Positions 56,691 through 64,000 of a stretch of 64,000 nucleotides of DNA are shown here, piece after piece. Numbering within the stretch: position 1 is the stretch's first letter; each line of letters starts with the position of its first letter. The DNA comes from Legionella anisa (GTDB lineage Bacteria; Pseudomonadota; Gammaproteobacteria; Legionellales; Legionellaceae). The notes beneath the pieces are model-generated. The model saw only the letters and a program-made list of their open reading frames with translations. It made no database searches and was not told the DNA's origin. The DNA is taken from contig NZ_LNXS01000029.1 in the NCBI RefSeq assembly GCF_001467525.1, forward strand, positions 124,001 through 188,000, read 5' to 3'. The translations under genes were made by a program, and so were the position numbers.

Positions 56691-58574
56691 ATGAGCTTTG
56701 TTATGAGACATAAAATGTCAGTGTTGGCGCAAAAATTACATAAAAAAACACCCGTTTTTCTGTGTGATATTTTTGCTATCCCTGCTGCGTGGTATGCAGC
56801 GCATTGGTTGCGTTATAACATGCAACCCTTTCCTAAAATATTGACTTCGTCGCATTCCATTATGGCATTGACTTTGCTCACAGTGATTCAAGTGTTTTGC
56901 TATTTTTATTTCAAGACATACCGTGGATTGTGGCGCTTTTTTTCATTAAATGATTTAGTTCGAATTTTAAAGGCCACGCTGACTGCTACCGTGTTGGGAA
57001 TTTCCGTTTTATACGCAACGTCAATATTGAGTGAACTTCCTCGTTCTGTATTTCCATTATATTGCATGATCTTAACTACTATTCTGTGCAGTTGCAGGGT
57101 GTTGAGGAGGATTTATTGGGATAAGCGATCCAGAGGCAATAAATCAGCTGAAATGAAGCGGGTGCTTATTATTGGTGCAGGTATGGCTGGTGAGGGGCTT
57201 GCTCGTGATTTAAAACGCTCTAATCGATATAAGCCTGTAGGTTTTATTGATGATAATATAGCAAAACGTGGCTTAGAAGTTCATGGGATCCCAGTTCTAG
57301 GTACCTCCAGCCAAATTACAGAGCGTGTTCATAAATATAAAATTGATTTGATTTTTATCGCGATTCCTTCAGCAAGTTCTTCAGTGATGCGACGAATCGT
57401 AACCTGTTGTGAGGAGAGCCAAACCCCATTCAGCACACTTCCCAGCCTTAATGCTTTAGCTTCAGGAAGAGTTGAGGTAAATGCACTTAGACCGGTCAAT
57501 ATAGAAGATTTGTTAGGCAGAGACCAGGTTAATTTACAATGGGACCGACTATCGGCAGGTCTTGCAGGAAAAAGAGTTTTGGTTACTGGTGGGGGAGGTT
57601 CAATTGGATCTGAGCTATGCCGTCAAATTTTAGCGCTTAAACCCAAGAGTTTAGCTATAGTTGAAAACAGTGAATTTAATTTATATCAAATAGAGCTCGA
57701 GCTGAAGGAAAATTTCCCCAATATTTCTTTAGAACTTAAGTTGATCAGTGTTACTGATGAAGTAGCAATTAATAATCTATTCATGGATTTTTTACCAGAA
57801 ATAGTATTTCATGCGGCAGCGTATAAGCATGTTCCTCTTTTGCAAGATCAAATACGTGTTGCTGTGATGAACAATGTACTTGGCACTCAGATTGTTGCAA
57901 AAGCTAGCGTCTCAGTTAATGTTGAAAAATTTATTTTGATTTCTACTGATAAAGCAGTAAATCCAACCAATATAATGGGGACTACCAAGCGAGTTGCTGA
58001 GATTTATTGTCAGAATCTGGATGGAAGAGCTAAAACACAATTCATTACAGTTCGTTTTGGAAATGTTTTAGGCTCGGCAGGAAGCGTTGTTCCATTATTT
58101 CAAAAGCAATTACAAAGCGGAGGCCCGATCAAAGTAACTCATCCCGATATGCAACGGTATTTTATGACGATACCTGAAGCATGCCAGTTGATTTTGCAAG
58201 CTATGGTTAATGGAAAGGGCGGGGAAATTTTTGTTTTGGATATGGGGGAACCCGTTAAAATCAGCTATTTGGCTGAACAAATGATACGCTTGGCTGGTAA
58301 AGAGCCCGGAAAAGACATTATGATTGAATACACTGGATTACGCCCAGGAGAGAAGTTATTTGAAGAGTTGTTTCATGAGTCAGAGCAATTGGCTTCAACA
58401 GAGCATGAAAAATTATTCAAGGCAAAAGTCCGTGAACTTAACTGGGAAGAATTAATCCAAACAATGCGTTTATTAAATACAGCATGTGAAGAAAATCAGA
58501 CTGATGAGTTATTTATTCTATTGAAGAGTTTGGTTCCTGAATTGAATACGACCAGTGTGATACCAGTAGCCTAA
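56691..58574 (+). CDS. Membrane-bound NDP-sugar 4,6-dehydratase, FlaA1/CapD type
   Basis: 627 residues. Four N-terminal transmembrane helices (about 15-120), a CoA-binding-like Rossmann domain (VLIIGAGMAGEGLARDLK), and a C-terminal extended SDR domain: VLVTGGGGSIGSELCRQIL, FHAAAYKHVPLL, STDKAVNPTNIMGTTKRVAE (Met in place of the usual SDR Tyr, normal in this subgroup), and RFGNVLGSAGSVVPLF. Related enzymes (PglF, WbpM) make 4-keto-6-deoxy-GlcNAc for LPS O-chains or glycans. ATG 56703 has better spacing from AAAGGATGAG than ATG 56691. Confidence 0.93.
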   Translation: MSFVMRHKMSVLAQKLHKKTPVFLCDIFAIPAAWYAAHWLRYNMQPFPKILTSSHSIMALTLLTVIQVFCYFYFKTYRGLWRFFSLNDLVRILKATLTATVLGISVLYATSILSELPRSVFPLYCMILTTILCSCRVLRRIYWDKRSRGNKSAEMKRVLIIGAGMAGEGLARDLKRSNRYKPVGFIDDNIAKRGLEVHGIPVLGTSSQITERVHKYKIDLIFIAIPSASSSVMRRIVTCCEESQTPFSTLPSLNALASGRVEVNALRPVNIEDLLGRDQVNLQWDRLSAGLAGKRVLVTGGGGSIGSELCRQILALKPKSLAIVENSEFNLYQIELELKENFPNISLELKLISVTDEVAINNLFMDFLPEIVFHAAAYKHVPLLQDQIRVAVMNNVLGTQIVAKASVSVNVEKFILISTDKAVNPTNIMGTTKRVAEIYCQNLDGRAKTQFITVRFGNVLGSAGSVVPLFQKQLQSGGPIKVTHPDMQRYFMTIPEACQLILQAMVNGKGGEIFVLDMGEPVKISYLAEQMIRLAGKEPGKDIMIEYTGLRPGEKLFEELFHESEQLASTEHEKLFKAKVRELNWEELIQTMRLLNTACEENQTDELFILLKSLVPELNTTSVIPVA

Positions 58575-58613
58575 TTTACTGTTGTTGTGTTTTATTGAAA
58601 AGAGGTTTTTAAG

Positions 58614-58949
58614 ATGATTGTTTCTTACGATGATTTTGCCAAAGTTGAACTACGCTCAGGCACTGTTGTTAAGGTTGAAGAATTTCCTCGCACAAAGAGA
58701 CCTGCATATAAAGTTTGGGTGGATTTTGGTAAGGATATAGGCATATTACAAACCTCTGCTCAAATTACTGTGCACTATACTCCAGAAAATTTAATAGGGC
58801 GTTCCGTAGTAGGATGTGTCAATTTGGGTGAAAAAAATATCGCAGGCTTTATTTCTCAATTTCTATTGGTTGGATTCTCAGATGAGAACGGAGCCATATG
58901 TCTAATAACCACTGATCCTAAAGTTCCTAACGGACAAAAGCTGCATTAA
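58614..58949 (+). CDS. csaA: CsaA-type OB-fold protein
   Basis: 111 residues: FAKVELRSGTVVKVEEFPR, KRPAYKVWVDFG, GRSVVGCVNLGEKNIAGF and LVGFSDENG are the tRNA-binding-domain signatures of CsaA, a dimeric protein with chaperone-like activity linked to protein export in Bacillus. AGAGG precedes ATG 58614. A half REP follows. Confidence 0.93.
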   Translation: MIVSYDDFAKVELRSGTVVKVEEFPRTKRPAYKVWVDFGKDIGILQTSAQITVHYTPENLIGRSVVGCVNLGEKNIAGFISQFLLVGFSDENGAICLITTDPKVPNGQKLH

Positions 58950-58964
58950 ATAGAGTTTAGAGGT

Positions 58965-58996
58965 GTAGCCTGGGTGCAGCGTAGCGAAACCCGGGT
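58965..58996. repeat. REP-like half-site, copy 10
   Basis: GTAGCCTGGGTGCAGCGTAG then CGAAACCCGGGT, one arm only, after csaA. Confidence 0.75.
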
Positions 58997-59044
58997 TTCA
59001 TTTGGTCTATAAAGAAATCAGTAGCCTTAAGTTATAGTAATATA

Positions 59045-59414
59045 TACGTCCTGCGGACAAGCCCCGAGAGCTCCCCACAAAGTTTAACCAGGTAGCATGT
59101 CAATTGTTGGCTGTCATCCCTGCGAAGGCAGGGATCCATCCATCAAAATAGTTCATCGCTCAAATTAAGCCACAGAGGATGGGTTCACTCAATTAAAGTT
59201 AACTTTCCATTGTCTTTTCACTTTTTTAATTTGCTTTTCCCGCGTACATTGTAAATGGATCCCTGCCTTCGCAGGGATGCCAGTCTTTTTAGGTATAACA
59301 GAAGACGTAGAATATGTGTTTTCGTGTTTAAATTTTGTGAGGATCTCTCAAGGCTTGTCCGCGGGATCCAGTAATGTGTTACTCTTGGATCCCGCGGACA
59401 AGCCGCGGGACGTA
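59045..59414. repeat. Interspersed element, family C, copy 2 (uninterrupted)
   Basis: 370 bp with short terminal inverted repeats TACGTCCTGCGG / CCGCGGGACGTA and internal palindromes such as ATCCCTGCCTTCGCAGGGAT. It matches 38703-39283 without the nested insertion. The frame at 59277 is part of the repeat, not a gene. Confidence 0.85.
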
Positions 59415-59456
59415 GGGCAAGCCAGGGTTCGCAGCAGCTTCACACAAGCATATATA

Positions 59457-60905
59457 TTAAACTGGAGGGAAAAGGTCCTGAAACTTAACTCGAGATTTCA
59501 GGTGTAATGCCTTTTTCCTTTTCTTCGATAAATCAAAAAGCTTATAGACAATTATAGGAACAATAAAGCTAACCATACCTATATAAAAAGCAAGTTTATA
59601 GGTAGGATCTTTATTCAGTACCAGGAAAAACAAGGCAATACACATGAGTATGATTGCAAGGATTCCTGTGTAAGGAGAAAAGGGCGTAACATAGCGAAGA
59701 TTCGCTGTTGTATATCCAGCTTGATATAATCTATTTCTAAAACGAATTTGTGATGTACATAAGGATATCCATGCCAGAGTTCCAGTAAATCCAGATACTA
59801 AAAGCAAAGCGATATAAAGCTGGGTTTGGCCGAAAAAGTAACCCACCCCTAAAAGAATCCAGATGGTAATCAAGGTTGCAATGATTGCATTTTGAGGTAC
59901 TGAGTTGTCATTGAATTTGGAAAAAGTGTGTGGCGCCATACCATCGCGTGCTAATGCATTGAGTGCGCGAACCGTTCCATAAAATCCTGAGTTAGCACAA
60001 GATAAAGTAGCACTTAGGGTCACAAAACTGGTTACCGCACCTGCCCATTTAAGATTGTAATAGTTTAAGGCATCAGCAAATACAGAATTGGATAAACCGG
60101 CTTTTTGCCATGGGAAAATTAAGACCAGACAAAATACGGGAATGATATAGATGAAAAGAATTCTTAACGTTACATTTCGAATTGCGTGGGGAATCATTCG
60201 CGCGGGGTTTTCAGATTCTCCAGCAGCAAGACCAATGATTTCAGACCCTTGGTAGTTAACCAGCAAAAGAACCATTGCTGTTAACAAGGACATTGCTCCA
60301 TTCGGAAGAAGCCCGCCATCGCCTAAAATGTATCTGGAGCCAATAATTCCCCTGGATTCTGGACCATGGATTAGACCAAAGAAAATTAAAATAGCTAAAA
60401 TTACAAAGCCTAATAAAGCCAAAATCTTAATCAAAGCCAGCCAAAATTCGATTTCACCAAATGTATCTACTTTAGCCAGGTTAATGTAGGTAATGAGTAA
60501 ACCAAAGCAAACAGCCCATATATAACCATTTACTCCTGTAAACATTTCCATGATTATCCCGCCCGCAACACATTCAGCGGGGATATACGCTACCCAACTT
60601 ATCCAATAAGACCATCCTACGCCACAGGCAACAGATGGAGATATAAAATCAGCGGTGTACGTTACAAAAGAACCCGAAATGGGGATAGCGACAGCAAGCT
60701 CACCCATGCAAAGCATGGTTAGAAAAATGATCAACCCACCCAGTATATAGGCTAGAAACACAGCAGGGCCTACCAGGTTGATTACCTCACCTGTGCCTAA
60801 AAAATAACCTGAGCCGATAATTCCCCCCAAGGCAATGAGTTGCACATGGCGGTCTTTTAATCTTCGGCTATAACCACTGTCTTTTACAGGTTTATCTGTT
60901 TCCAT
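59457..60905 (-). CDS. Amino-acid permease (APC superfamily)
   Basis: 482 residues from ATG 60905 (AAGAG upstream; GTG 60938 is the alternative). Twelve membrane helices with the APC start pattern RHVQLIALGGIIGSGYFLGTG and the ESENPARMIPHAIRN loop after helix 6, as in the lysine, aromatic and GABA permeases. Substrate cannot be fixed. Amino acids are the main carbon source of Legionella, so such transporters are frequent. It ends 40 bases from the family C repeat. Confidence 0.92.
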   Translation of the reverse strand: METDKPVKDSGYSRRLKDRHVQLIALGGIIGSGYFLGTGEVINLVGPAVFLAYILGGLIIFLTMLCMGELAVAIPISGSFVTYTADFISPSVACGVGWSYWISWVAYIPAECVAGGIIMEMFTGVNGYIWAVCFGLLITYINLAKVDTFGEIEFWLALIKILALLGFVILAILIFFGLIHGPESRGIIGSRYILGDGGLLPNGAMSLLTAMVLLLVNYQGSEIIGLAAGESENPARMIPHAIRNVTLRILFIYIIPVFCLVLIFPWQKAGLSNSVFADALNYYNLKWAGAVTSFVTLSATLSCANSGFYGTVRALNALARDGMAPHTFSKFNDNSVPQNAIIATLITIWILLGVGYFFGQTQLYIALLLVSGFTGTLAWISLCTSQIRFRNRLYQAGYTTANLRYVTPFSPYTGILAIILMCIALFFLVLNKDPTYKLAFYIGMVSFIVPIIVYKLFDLSKKRKKALHLKSRVKFQDLFPPV

Positions 60906-61281
60906 CGTACTCTTTTTCACGGGCTGTTTGTTTCTCACAGGTTGCCATAATTTTGGGTGACGCTATGTTATATTCATCTTTAATAATTTAAAACTAAATT
61001 TTCCCTATTTATACTAATTTTTTTTAAAAACTGATATAAAAAATTAATCAGCAGGACATTATAAATCATTTTTTGCCTAATTGAACTTTTTTTTGCTAAT
61101 TTAATGAAAATTATTACAGGGAAAACCTCAGATTGAGGCTAATTGGGAGATTAAATCAACAAAAAAGATTATAATCATCGGTTTTTCTATAAAAAAAATT
61201 AATTATCTATTTTACTTCCGAGCTTTATAAATAATCACAAGCAGTTGCATCATCATTTAACTTAAGTATACTTTTCCATAC
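60906..61281. other. A+T-rich gap before tRNA-Thr
   Basis: About 375 bases with long T- and A-runs. It holds the promoter of the tRNA gene: TTGCAT (61245-61250), 16 bases, TATACT (61267-61272). Nothing else recognised. Confidence 0.5.
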
Positions 61282-61354
61282 GCCGCTGTAGCTCAGTCGG
61301 TAGAGCAGTTGATTCGTAATCAAAAGGTCGTGTGTTCGATTCACATCAGCGGCA
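61282..61354 (+). tRNA. tRNA-Thr (anticodon CGU)
   Basis: 73 nt cloverleaf: acceptor GCCGCTG / CAGCGGC with discriminator A, D-arm GCTCAGTCGGTAGAGC, anticodon loop TTCGTAA giving CGU, variable AGGTC, T-arm GTGTTCGATTCACA. No CCA is encoded. It closely follows the E. coli tRNA-Thr(CGU) pattern. Promoter 10 bases upstream. Confidence 0.97.
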
Positions 61355-61401
61355 TAGTAAAATCAATGGGTTATAACAAGATACGTTCCGACCAAGTCAT
61401 C

Positions 61402-61425
61402 TGGGGTACACTTTGGGGTACACTT
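61402..61425. repeat. Tandem 12-mer beside tRNA-Thr, possible attachment-site remnant
   Basis: TGGGGTACACTT occurs twice in direct tandem 48 bases after the tRNA. Repeats of this kind are frequent next to tRNA-targeting integrases. No integrase gene is present here, so this is suggestive only. The rest of 61355-61625 is A+T-rich and featureless. Confidence 0.4.
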
Positions 61426-61625
61426 TTTTTAAAGCTATTCATATTATTTAAATTACACACAATCTCTTACCATAATTTTAGTTAATGGAATGCTGATAGG
61501 GGATAATTTATTCATCCCCGTTTATACAAGATAATTGTGCATTAATGTTTATTCGCAGCGGTAGATAAAATATAAGCTTAATGATTAACTAAAGGCAGAG
61601 TGTAAAAATTAGATACTTAATTCAG

Positions 61626-61654
61626 TTGATTCAATGAAATAATGAATCTATAAT
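61626..61654 (+). promoter_or_regulatory. Near-consensus sigma70 promoter of the peptide operon
   Basis: TTGATT, a 17-base spacer and a perfect TATAAT. The expected start of transcription is near 61661, leaving a 30-base leader before the peptide gene. Confidence 0.75.
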
Positions 61655-61692
61655 CCCGGCCCATCTAATAAATGGCTTAATAAGGAGATGTT

Positions 61693-61758
61693 ATGAATGA
61701 GTATTTTTCTAATAGAATCGATACCGAAGAAGATAAGGATGAGTACATGCCTTGGTAA
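61693..61758 (+). CDS. 21-residue peptide, candidate RiPP precursor
   Basis: MNEYFSNRIDTEEDKDEYMP plus a C-terminal Trp. The start has an excellent ribosome binding site (AAGGAGATGTTATG) and its own promoter. The peptide is very acidic in the middle (TEEDKDE), ends in Tyr-Met-Pro-Trp, and has no signal peptide. A hairpin and then an oxygenase gene follow. Tiny acidic leaders ahead of a modifying enzyme are the hallmark of ribosomal peptide natural products; the terminal YMPW would be a plausible core and Pro20 a plausible hydroxylation site. It does not match PqqA or other precursors I know. It could instead be a leader peptide for regulation. Confidence 0.55.
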   Translation: MNEYFSNRIDTEEDKDEYMPW

Positions 61759-61760
61759 CA

Positions 61761-61784
61761 AAAGGAGAGATAAAAATCTCCTTT
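61761..61784 (+). promoter_or_regulatory. Intercistronic hairpin
   Basis: AAAGGAGA-gataaaaa-TCTCCTTT, a perfect 8-bp stem 2 bases after the peptide stop. No U-run beyond three T follows, so partial attenuation or 3'-end protection of the peptide mRNA is more likely than full termination. Confidence 0.6.
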
Positions 61785-61803
61785 GATAGATTTTACTATT
61801 AAT

Positions 61804-62565
61804 ATGAAATTAATTTTAAACAATGATGTTTTTGCGGTCATTGATGATTTCTTAGAGCCATCAGCTTTTGAACAAATTTGGAATTTTATTCAAACTGAAC
61901 AATTCAAGTTTGTTCATTCTTCTAAATGGGTAAATGCTTTTAGTCTTGAAGATGGCTCTCCTTTATGGAGCAGTGTATCTATTTCTCATCCTAGGCCAGA
62001 ACCCTGTACTACAGAGCAAATTTATCCTACAAACACAACGATTGATGTATTTATAAAAAAATTAATAGCAGAATCTACTAACTATTCTCATTTAATAGGT
62101 TTCAAAGATAAAGATTGGGACTTTTTCTACTCTAGACCCTACCTTTACCCAAGAGGTTCAGGACTTTCTTGGCATACTGATGGTAAATATAAAATCTCAG
62201 GTGCCTATGTATATTACTGTCATCCTATTTGGGACATAAATTGGGGAGCCGAATTATTAATTAATCCTACACCTCAACTGGATTTTGATTACCCTGAAGT
62301 GACGTTAATCAATAATAAGAAGAAAAAAGTAGGATTTCACCTTAATAGCTCTGAGTTGAATAACTATGCTGCAGATGGAATTGGATACTATATTGTACCA
62401 AAACCAAATAGGTTGGTTATTTTTAAAAATAATATTTTGCACTGTATAAAAAAAGTAGAAAATGCCGCGGGAAATCATGTAAGAGCATCTATAACTGGTT
62501 TTTTTATGAGTAATGACCGTATAGATCAAGAGAAAAAGGCTGAAAAGGAGAATTCAATCTTATAA
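61804..62565 (+). CDS. 2-oxoglutarate/Fe(II)-dependent oxygenase
   Basis: 253 residues from ATG 61804 (no good ribosome binding site; the frame opens at TTG 61783). The iron facial triad is visible: His124-x-Asp126 in SWHTDG and His213 in NNILHCIKKV, with Arg227 (HVRASITGF) for 2-oxoglutarate. The C-terminal half has the double-stranded beta-helix layout of prolyl-4-hydroxylase-like enzymes (ISGAYVYYCHP, WGAELLI). The Asp in HxD argues for hydroxylation rather than halogenation. It lies directly after the small peptide gene, the likely substrate source; weak initiation fits low enzyme to high peptide ratio. Very A+T-rich. Confidence 0.85.
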   Translation: MKLILNNDVFAVIDDFLEPSAFEQIWNFIQTEQFKFVHSSKWVNAFSLEDGSPLWSSVSISHPRPEPCTTEQIYPTNTTIDVFIKKLIAESTNYSHLIGFKDKDWDFFYSRPYLYPRGSGLSWHTDGKYKISGAYVYYCHPIWDINWGAELLINPTPQLDFDYPEVTLINNKKKKVGFHLNSSELNNYAADGIGYYIVPKPNRLVIFKNNILHCIKKVENAAGNHVRASITGFFMSNDRIDQEKKAEKENSIL

Positions 62566-62627
62566 AAATTGATTATAACCCTACCAATTTATAGAGGCTC
62601 CCAATCAAATATGCTTGGAATTAAGAA

Positions 62628-63695
62628 ATGAATCTAGTGCAAGATATTTCACCTACACAGGCTCAAGAAAAGGTAAATTTTGTTATTTTGATACCTAATA
62701 GAGATGAAGTCACTTTAAGTAACTTTATACTTAGGGAAGAAGATGTTCCTTACAATGAACAACCAAGTTATTATCAATTTAAAAAATGGTCTGCTTGGTG
62801 CTCTGCCCATTTCTCTTCCTATTGCTTCCTTATTAAGTATAAAAATGCTCTCTTAAGATGTAAGCAGTTTTTGTATGACTTTGGGCCTTTATCAACATTA
62901 GATCATGCTGCTTTATACGATCATTGGGTTTGGGAAATGAAGCCCCATGTAATGAATCAGGAAAATATTTGTTGGATTGGTTATGATTATTCAAAATCAA
63001 AAACATTAAGTTTTTTATCTCATGGAACTAATATTGAACTTCGTCTACTTGAAGGGGGTTTGAAAGATGAGGAGTTCTTAGAGCTTTGTAAATTTTTTTC
63101 TCCTCTCCCATCATCAACTGAAGTCTTAAAGAAGAATTTTTTTGAACTATCCTATTGGTCACGTTATAGCAATTGTATAGAAAATGCGTGCATTAATAGA
63201 AATGAATATAAACCACCTTCAAGTTTATGGAATATAAGATGGCCAATGCATGACATCCTTAGAGGTAGCAAACCAGATTGTCACGAAAAATATTTAAATC
63301 ATATTAACTTGGATTTTATTGCAGATAGTCAAATTATTTATGGTAATAAAAATCAAATAGACGAAATTCAATTTGTTATGTTTCCGAAGAATGGAAACAA
63401 AAACCAAATTGTATGGTTTCGTGTTTTCAATAAAGATTCTTTTCCAATAAAGAAACCAGCACTTTCTAGATTACCTAATATTAATTCATTTAGTGGGTAT
63501 AGTAGTTTTAATTTAACTGTCTTAAACCCCAAGAGTGATATGATTTCGAGCAATATATACATTGTCAGTGTTAATAATTCTTATGGACCACACGATGCTC
63601 TTTGGTGGGATAAAGAAAATGCTTATTTGCTACAGATAAGCGCCGGCGTTAATACTTCTATAGATTATATTAAAAAAATTTTTAGCAATTTATAG
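62628..63695 (+). CDS. Unknown 355-residue protein of the peptide operon
   Basis: Soluble, no signal peptide or membrane helix. Rich in Trp, Tyr, Phe and Cys: KKWSAWCSAHFSSYC, YDHWVWEMKPHVM, SYWSRYSNCIENAC. A possible second domain from about residue 220 is beta-rich (QFVMFPKNGNKNQIVWFRVF, SSNIYIVSVNNSYG). Its end, DALWWDKENAYLLQISAGV, has no counterpart I know. It follows the oxygenase by 62 bases on the same strand and shares its low G+C. Possible roles are leader recognition, a second modification, or handling of the product; none can be chosen from sequence. Confidence 0.7.
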   Translation: MNLVQDISPTQAQEKVNFVILIPNRDEVTLSNFILREEDVPYNEQPSYYQFKKWSAWCSAHFSSYCFLIKYKNALLRCKQFLYDFGPLSTLDHAALYDHWVWEMKPHVMNQENICWIGYDYSKSKTLSFLSHGTNIELRLLEGGLKDEEFLELCKFFSPLPSSTEVLKKNFFELSYWSRYSNCIENACINRNEYKPPSSLWNIRWPMHDILRGSKPDCHEKYLNHINLDFIADSQIIYGNKNQIDEIQFVMFPKNGNKNQIVWFRVFNKDSFPIKKPALSRLPNINSFSGYSSFNLTVLNPKSDMISSNIYIVSVNNSYGPHDALWWDKENAYLLQISAGVNTSIDYIKKIFSNL

Positions 63696-64000
63696 AGAGG
63701 CGAGCAAAATAAAAGTCTCTATATCATTTTCATTACTCATTCTAAATTATCTTAGTTCTTATAATGAGATTAAATGCTCAAACTTCAAGTCTTATGAAGG
63801 TATGAACAGTTCACAGATGACAGCACTGTATTTAAAAATCTCACTAAAGTAGAGGAATAGTTTTTAAGCATAAAGTCTAATCAAACAATGGCTCAAAATA
63901 AAAAGTAAAAATAGTTCGAGTCAAGACTATTTTTTTATTTTTTATTTGTATAAAATGGCTATGCTTAAATTTATTTTTCTATCCCTCATCTGTGGATATC
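63696..64000. other. A+T-rich end of window
   Basis: No credible gene in the last 305 bases. A stem AAAAATAGT ... ACTATTTTT followed by a long T-run at 63906-63940 looks like a rho-independent terminator on the plus strand that could end the peptide operon. Confidence 0.45.
63906..63940 (+). terminator. Probable rho-independent terminator
   Basis: AAAAATAGT (63906-63914) and ACTATTTTT (63925-63933) form a 9-bp stem around TCGAGTCAAG, continuing into T-rich sequence. Confidence 0.6.

Noticed and set aside
14373-58996. Regularly recurring palindromes as a CRISPR array
   Set aside because: Copies are kilobases apart in different gene gaps, not clustered with spacers.
61693-61758. Short peptide as PqqA (PQQ precursor)
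   Set aside because: No Glu-x3-Tyr spacing of PqqA and no pqqB-E genes nearby.
61804-62565. Oxygenase as an Fe/2OG halogenase
   Set aside because: The first motif is His-x-Asp; halogenases replace the Asp with Gly or Ala.

Overview
The window looks like chromosomal DNA of a Legionella species other than L. pneumophila. It is A+T-rich and carries eukaryote-like genes of the kind Legionella uses as Dot/Icm effectors: a 13-repeat ankyrin protein, a mitochondrial-carrier-like protein, and coiled-coil and acidic-tailed membrane proteins. It also has a fungal-type Thi5 pyrimidine synthase and gamma-proteobacterial housekeeping synteny (yicC-gmk-rpoZ-spoT-ridA, yajC-secD-secF, queA). The genus is inferred from gene content; the species cannot be named from sequence alone.

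Layout. 1-15.6 kb is a cellulose locus in two parts. galU, pgi and a window-truncated bcsC run leftward (UDP-glucose supply plus export channel). bcsR- and bcsQ-like remnants, bcsA, bcsB and bcsZ run rightward, followed by a convergent membrane diguanylate cyclase that could feed the PilZ domain of BcsA. truD and the ankyrin gene lie between the two parts. 15.7-18.4 kb carries recQ and a 3-methyladenine DNA glycosylase. 18.4-21.5 kb is a valine-catabolism-like module (acyl-CoA dehydrogenase, enoyl-CoA hydratase, 3-hydroxyisobutyryl-CoA hydrolase). 21.6-25.1 kb holds accessory genes, including the mitochondrial-carrier-like protein. 25.1-35.8 kb is housekeeping: yggT, yggS, pilT, rph, yicC, gmk, rpoZ, spoT, ridA, uup. 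35.9-38.7 kb has two effector-like genes. After a nested repeat come queA and a degenerate Tgt paralogue (39.4-41.3 kb), then a secreted GH72-like protein.

42.8-48.7 kb is a thiamine locus: sigma70-like promoter, TPP riboswitch with terminator, thi5, thiO, thiS, thiG, a degenerate-ThiD/ThiE fusion, and thiF with a C-terminal rhodanese domain. Thi5 takes the place of ThiC for the pyrimidine half; ThiO, ThiS, ThiG and ThiF make the thiazole half. 48.7-53.5 kb has a multicopper oxidase and yajC-secD-secF. 53.6-60.9 kb has an effector-like membrane protein, a UbiA-family transferase, a gene remnant, a FlaA1/CapD-type dehydratase, csaA and an amino-acid permease.

A tRNA-Thr(CGU) gene at 61.28 kb marks a switch to very A+T-rich DNA. 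Beyond it is a compact operon with a near-consensus promoter, a 21-codon peptide gene with a strong ribosome binding site, a short hairpin, a 2OG-Fe(II) oxygenase and a 355-residue protein I do not recognise. It has the architecture of a small ribosomally synthesised, post-translationally modified peptide (RiPP) system and is the best candidate here for something undescribed.

Repeats are abundant. At least ten copies or half-copies of a REP-like palindrome (TAGCCTGGGTGCAGCG and its complement) sit in gene gaps. There are three families of small terminal-inverted-repeat elements with two copies each or nested insertions. One element appears to supply the start codon and most of the signal peptide of bcsC.
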